Shown here: positions 59,831-64,000 of the stretch, piece by piece
Layout: the number at the start of each line of letters is the position of its first letter
Position numbering within the stretch: position 1 is the stretch's first letter
Assembly: GCF_001707885.1 (NCBI RefSeq)
Contig: NZ_MASS01000016.1
Location: 22,354 to 86,353 of the forward strand
Direction: 5' to 3'
Length of the DNA stretch: 64,000 bases
Origin: Desulfosporosinus cupriresistens
Lineage (GTDB): Bacteria; Bacillota; Desulfitobacteriia; Desulfitobacteriales; Desulfitobacteriaceae
The notes under the pieces: model-generated
What the model was told of the DNA's origin: nothing
Database searches by the model: none
The model's input: only the letters and a program-made list of their open reading frames with translations
Translations under genes and position numbers: made by a program

Positions 59831-62278
59831 TTAGTTAGGATTAATGTTATTAACAGTGCGGTATCTTATTTTCCAGATTTTTTCTGCATATTCTCTAATT
59901 GTTCTATCACTGGAGAATATGCCAGATTCCGCGATGTTAACTAAAGAAATTTGATTCCAATCTTTTTGATTCAAATGAAGTGTTTGAAGCTTTTTGTGCA
60001 TCTCAACATAAGAACTGAAATCCTTTAAGACAAAGTATTCATCATTATAAATCATCAGTGAATCGTACAATACCCTGAATTCCTCACCCATATTATCGAA
60101 AAATCCACTACTCAATTGGTCGACACATGTTCGGATATCGCAGTTGGCGTGATATTCATCCCAAGGTTTATAACCTCCATAACGAGTGTAGTTCAATACC
60201 TGTTCAGCAGTAAGTCCAAAGATAAAGATATTATCTTCACCCACGGCCTCTTTAATTTCTACATTGGCTCCATCCAAGGTTCCCAAGGTAATGGCACCAT
60301 TCATCATGAATTTCATATTTCCAGTGCCTGAGGCCTCTTTACTAGCAGTGGATATCTGTTCACTAATGTCTGCCGCAGGATAGATTAGTTCCCCCTGAGT
60401 CACATTAAAATTTTCTAAAAATACGACCTTTAGTTTTTCTTTAACTAGTGGGTCATGCTCAATCTTCTGACTCAGAGCATTAATAAGTTTAATCACAGTT
60501 TTGGCATAATGGTAGCCTGGTGCTGCTTTTCCTCCAAATATGAAGGTATTGGAACCTGTCAAAGAATCTGGGTCGGTTAAAGCCTTATTGTACATGTGCA
60601 TAATCTTTAGCACATTGAGCAATTGTCTTTTATAGGCATGGATCCGCTTTACCTGAACGTCGAAAATTGATAAAGGGTCTAAGATAAGCCCCTGTTTTGT
60701 CTTAACACTTTCGGCTAAACGGCATTTGTTTTCGTATTTAACTTTCGCGATCTGTTCCAAAAAGTTGCTATCGTCCTTTAATCCATGAAGTTTCTTTAGT
60801 TCGCCAGCATCTTCCTTCCAGTTGGGACCGATCGCCTCGGTTATTAGATGAGACAATTTTGGATTAGCTGCCAACAGAAATCTCCGATGACTAACACCAT
60901 TTGTTTTATTATTGAACTTATAACCAAAAATCCGATAATAGTCTTTAAAGACTTCTTCCTTCAGAATTTGGGTGTGTAATTTGGCGACACCGTTTACTGA
61001 TGAGCTCCCGATCACGGCCAGATTAGCCATCCAGACATATCCATCTTTGAGAATCTGAGTGTTTTGCATAATCTCTTCATCGTCTAGAAAGCGTCGTGTT
61101 AAGTCTTCCCTAAATCTTCGATCTATTTCCTCAATGATCATATAGATCCGAGGCAAAAGGGTTTTAAACAGGTCAATGGGCCATTTTTCCATAGCTTCGG
61201 GCATAATCGTATGATTGGTAAATGACAGGGTGTTGACCGTGATATTCCAAGCCTCATCCCAGTCCATGTCTTCTTCATCAATCAAGATACGCATCAACTC
61301 AGGGATACACAATACTGGATGAGTATCATTGATATGGACAGAAACCCGGCGCGAAAAGTCTTGCAATGAACCACAATTGTTCTTCTTTTTATAACTTCGC
61401 GCGATTGATCCTAACCCAGCGGCTACAAAAAAGTATTCTTGTTTAAGCCTTAACTCTCTCCCTGCGCGACTACTATCGTCAGGATACAGAATATAAGAAA
61501 TAGCCTCAACCTCTGATTTAAAGTTAGTAGCCTGTTTAAACTCCCCGCGATTGAAACAGCTTAAGTCCAGTTCTCCACATAACGCTTCCGCACTCCACAA
61601 GCGTAAGTTATTAATATAAAAAGGATTATCATAGCTCATAATCGGGACATCATAAGGTACAGCAAGAACCGGTTCGTAATTTTCGTGATAAAACCTCATT
61701 CGCTCATTCTCAAGCTCAATGCGTACATTTCCTTTGAATTTCACGATTATAGATTTATTCGGCTTACGAAGTTCCCAAGGGTAACCATTTTTAAGCCAGT
61801 TGTCAGCTACTTCAACTTGATTTCCCCCGACAATCTTTTGTTCAAATAAACCATACTTATAGCGAATCCCATTTCCGTGTCCCTCGATCCCTAAGAACGC
61901 CATTGAGTCAAGGAAACAGGCAGCCAATCGCCCCAAACCCCCGTTGCCCAGCCCTGGATCTGCTTCTTGTTCTAACAGATCATCAAGATTGATATTCAAC
62001 TCGGCCAAACCTTCTCTTACAAGATCCTCAATTTTGAAATTCACCAAATAGTTAAGAAGAAGTCTGCCAATGAGAAATTCCATCGAAAAATAATAGATTT
62101 GTTTGCCTTGGGACATAGAATTTTTGTAGATAGCCCGATTAAAACTCATCTTCTCTTTGAGCAAGATAACTAAAGCACTAAATTTATCCCAAGGGCTTGC
62201 TTCATCTTGAGTGATCCCCTCCCCTTCCATTAATTTCATCAAATAGGCTCGCTTAAAGCTTTCTTTATCTGTAAACAT
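59831..62278 (-). CDS. glgP: Glycogen phosphorylase
   Basis: An 815-residue PLP-dependent GT35 enzyme that releases glucose-1-phosphate from glycogen. Motifs: YYFSMEFLIGRLL, EADPGLGNGGLGRLAACFLDS, GHGNGIRYKYGLFEQ, VSVHINDTHPVLCIPELMR, FGGKAAPGYHYAK and the PLP-Lys region ISTASKEASGTGNMKFMMNG. Its start overlaps the end of glgB by 40 bases; ATG 62278 follows GGAGGAACC. The combination of synthesis and breakdown genes in one operon supports storage and reuse of glycogen, as in sporulating Firmicutes. Confidence 0.95.
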   Translation of the reverse strand: MFTDKESFKRAYLMKLMEGEGITQDEASPWDKFSALVILLKEKMSFNRAIYKNSMSQGKQIYYFSMEFLIGRLLLNYLVNFKIEDLVREGLAELNINLDDLLEQEADPGLGNGGLGRLAACFLDSMAFLGIEGHGNGIRYKYGLFEQKIVGGNQVEVADNWLKNGYPWELRKPNKSIIVKFKGNVRIELENERMRFYHENYEPVLAVPYDVPIMSYDNPFYINNLRLWSAEALCGELDLSCFNRGEFKQATNFKSEVEAISYILYPDDSSRAGRELRLKQEYFFVAAGLGSIARSYKKKNNCGSLQDFSRRVSVHINDTHPVLCIPELMRILIDEEDMDWDEAWNITVNTLSFTNHTIMPEAMEKWPIDLFKTLLPRIYMIIEEIDRRFREDLTRRFLDDEEIMQNTQILKDGYVWMANLAVIGSSSVNGVAKLHTQILKEEVFKDYYRIFGYKFNNKTNGVSHRRFLLAANPKLSHLITEAIGPNWKEDAGELKKLHGLKDDSNFLEQIAKVKYENKCRLAESVKTKQGLILDPLSIFDVQVKRIHAYKRQLLNVLKIMHMYNKALTDPDSLTGSNTFIFGGKAAPGYHYAKTVIKLINALSQKIEHDPLVKEKLKVVFLENFNVTQGELIYPAADISEQISTASKEASGTGNMKFMMNGAITLGTLDGANVEIKEAVGEDNIFIFGLTAEQVLNYTRYGGYKPWDEYHANCDIRTCVDQLSSGFFDNMGEEFRVLYDSLMIYNDEYFVLKDFSSYVEMHKKLQTLHLNQKDWNQISLVNIAESGIFSSDRTIREYAEKIWKIRYRTVNNINPN

Positions 62279-64000
62279 ACTGTTGGTTCCTCCAATACTT
62301 TACTGTTTGATTTGGGTTTCAAGATGATCATTGCTAAAGGAGCAACGTTAATTGTTACAGAAGACTTATGTCCATGCCATGGGATTTTTTCGCTCAAGAG
62401 CAACAAATGATTGACTTGATCGTTACCCCCATAAATTTCCTGATCGGAATTAAATACTTCTTGATAAATCCCCTCGTAGGGAACGCCCATGCGAAACTTC
62501 TCGTAACTAATGGGTTGAAAATTAATTAAGATGATCAGAAAATCGGTAGCTTTACGAGCCTTTCGACAGAATATTAAGATACTCTGTTGCTTGTTATTGA
62601 CATCGATCCATTCAAAACCCGACCAATCATCGTCGTTTTCCCACAGAGCAGTTTCTCGTTGGTATAGCTGATTCATCGAGCTCACGAAACTCTGATGCTT
62701 TTTATGCATCTCATGCTCTAAGATAAACCAATCTAATTCAGCATCATAACGCCATTCAATAAACTGGGCAAACTCCCCACCCATAAACATTAATTTTTTA
62801 CCTGGATGACACATCCAGTATCCATATAAAATTCTTAAACCTGCAAATTTTTGTTTGTAATCGCCCGGCATTCTATCTAATAATGACTTTTTGCCATGAA
62901 CAACCTCATCATGAGAAAGAGGTAGTACAAAATTCTCGGAAAAAGCATAAGTCAAGGAGAAAGTCAATAAGTGGTGATTGTCTTTACGTAAGGGAAAATC
63001 AAGACTCATATAGCGTAAAGTATCGTTCATCCAACCCATATTCCATTTAAAATTATAGCCAAGTCCATCCACGTAAGGAGGATAAGTAACGAGTGGCCAG
63101 TCGGTCGATTCTTCAGCGATCATCAAACTCCCAGGGAAATATCGAAAAATTACTTCATTTAATTTTTGCATAAAAGCTATGGATTGAAGGTTCTCTCTCC
63201 CCCCATAAATGTTGCGTTTTTTTGAAGGACCATTTTTTTCATAATCAAAAAAAAGCATACTGCTTACCCCATCAACTCGCAGTCCATCGACATGATATTT
63301 GTCAAACCAGAACATCGCGTTGGAGATGAGAAAGCTCCAAACTTCAGTTTTCGCAAAGTTAAAGTTATAGGTTCCCCATTGTTCGTTTTCATCGTATTCA
63401 TAAACTGCCGTACCATTGAATTGACCTAAACCATGAGCATCTTTACAAAAATGACCTGGCACCCAGTCTAAAATAACCCCTATCCCAGCTTGATGACATT
63501 GATTCACAAAATACATGAAATCGTGAGGGCTACCGAATCTGCTCGTACATGAGTAATACCCAGTCACTTGATATCCCCACGAACCATCAAAGGGATGTTC
63601 CATAATAGGCATTAATTCAAGATGGGTATAGCCCATTTTACGCACATAGTCTACCAACTCTACAGCCAGAGTTCGCCAAGTATAATAGGTTCCGTCCTCT
63701 TTCCTTTTCCATGAACCTAAATGAACTTCATAGATCAAAAGAGGCATCTCGGTTACCTTATCCCCTTTTTTTTGTTCTATCCAAGATTGATCCTGCCAAT
63801 TAAAACCCTCAAGCGAATAAACAATCGAGGCGGTTGCAGGCCTCAACTCTGAGAAAAAAGCATAGGGATCGGATTTCAAAAAAACTTGTTTGTTCTTCGT
63901 ATGGATTTCATATTTGTATAACTGCCCAAGGAGAACTTTCGGCACAAATAAGGTCCACACCCCGCTATTTCCTATTTCCACCATCGAGCTATTTACAGAA
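62239..64000 (-). CDS. glgB: 1,4-alpha-glucan branching enzyme (5' end outside window)
   Basis: The frame is open through the window's right edge, so the N-terminal part of the CBM48 domain is missing. What is present begins NSSMVEIGNSGVWTLFVP, then the GH13 barrel with LELMPIMEHPFDGSWGYQVTGY, WVPGHFCKDAHGLGQFNGTAVYEYDE, the nucleophile block YHVDGLRVDGVSSMLFFDY, the acid IAEESTDWPLVTY and LPLSHDEVVHGKKSLL. It introduces alpha-1,6 branches. The C-terminus overlaps the glgP start by 40 bases. First of the glycogen operon genes seen here. Confidence 0.93.
   Translation of the reverse strand, partial: SVNSSMVEIGNSGVWTLFVPKVLLGQLYKYEIHTKNKQVFLKSDPYAFFSELRPATASIVYSLEGFNWQDQSWIEQKKGDKVTEMPLLIYEVHLGSWKRKEDGTYYTWRTLAVELVDYVRKMGYTHLELMPIMEHPFDGSWGYQVTGYYSCTSRFGSPHDFMYFVNQCHQAGIGVILDWVPGHFCKDAHGLGQFNGTAVYEYDENEQWGTYNFNFAKTEVWSFLISNAMFWFDKYHVDGLRVDGVSSMLFFDYEKNGPSKKRNIYGGRENLQSIAFMQKLNEVIFRYFPGSLMIAEESTDWPLVTYPPYVDGLGYNFKWNMGWMNDTLRYMSLDFPLRKDNHHLLTFSLTYAFSENFVLPLSHDEVVHGKKSLLDRMPGDYKQKFAGLRILYGYWMCHPGKKLMFMGGEFAQFIEWRYDAELDWFILEHEMHKKHQSFVSSMNQLYQRETALWENDDDWSGFEWIDVNNKQQSILIFCRKARKATDFLIILINFQPISYEKFRMGVPYEGIYQEVFNSDQEIYGGNDQVNHLLLLSEKIPWHGHKSSVTINVAPLAMIILKPKSNSKVLEEPTVCLQIKKALSEPI

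Overview
The window looks like the chromosome of an anaerobic, spore-forming, low-to-mid GC Firmicute of the Desulfitobacterium/Desulfosporosinus type (Peptococcaceae sensu lato). This is inferred from gene content only: a complete-looking anaerobic (cobalt-early) corrin pathway, a NuoEF-type flavin/Fe-S module joined to a very large Fe-S flavoprotein, GlgC/GlgD-type glycogen synthesis, small glycine-rich peptides of the kind found in spore formers, DUF1540, and strong AGGAGG ribosome binding sites. I could not run any database search.

Layout. 1-3 kb: a small membrane protein and a secreted PHP-domain phosphoesterase-like protein. 3.2-5.5 kb: an OmpR-type response regulator and histidine kinase, then a triple 11-bp-spaced TTTAAG site and a 38-residue membrane peptide. 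5.6-9.9 kb: UDP-galactopyranose mutase, two paralogous family 2 glycosyltransferases and, between them, a flippase-like membrane protein; together a surface-glycan locus. 10.3-20.6 kb (mostly minus strand): AddB without AddA, a BadF/GlcNAc-kinase-like ATPase, a polysaccharide deacetylase (+), a YitT membrane protein, an ECF sigma factor with a membrane DUF4349 partner, and cardiolipin synthase. 20.8-26.15 kb: a scrambled segment with two RHS-repeat remnants, a second broken cardiolipin synthase piece and a 5'-truncated CCG-domain fragment, surrounding an intact Crp/Fnr regulator - OsmC - MFS group and a Uma2 gene.

26.1-40.8 kb (minus strand) is the cobalamin locus: cbiD, then a cobalamin riboswitch with terminator, then cbiET-L-F-G-H-J-X-C, cbiP-B, and cbiA-cobA(btuR)-pduX-cobD, mostly joined by 1-4 base overlaps. 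It covers corrin ring methylation and contraction, cobalt insertion, amidation, adenosylation and the aminopropanol arm. The nucleotide-loop genes (cobU, cobS, cobT) are not in the window. Degenerate heptamer tracts lie at two gene joints. 41.0-46.9 kb (minus) is a NuoE-NuoF-(NuoG/GltD/MGD fusion) operon, a candidate soluble NAD(P)/ferredoxin-linked electron-transfer complex.

47.5-52.4 kb holds small genes (coiled-coil protein, DUF1540, two glycine-rich one-TM peptides, DUF1638, a 45-residue CxxC peptide) and a compact operon of PadR regulator, a WtpA-like oxyanion-binding protein with no export signal, and a ChrA-type transporter. 52.5-64 kb (minus) is a full glycogen operon: glgB (cut by the window edge), glgP, glgC, glgD, glgA and a GH13-GH77 fusion enzyme.

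Best candidates for something new are the PadR / cytosolic oxyanion-binding protein / ChrA operon, the 1204-residue redox fusion, and the two-component system with its apparent small-peptide target.
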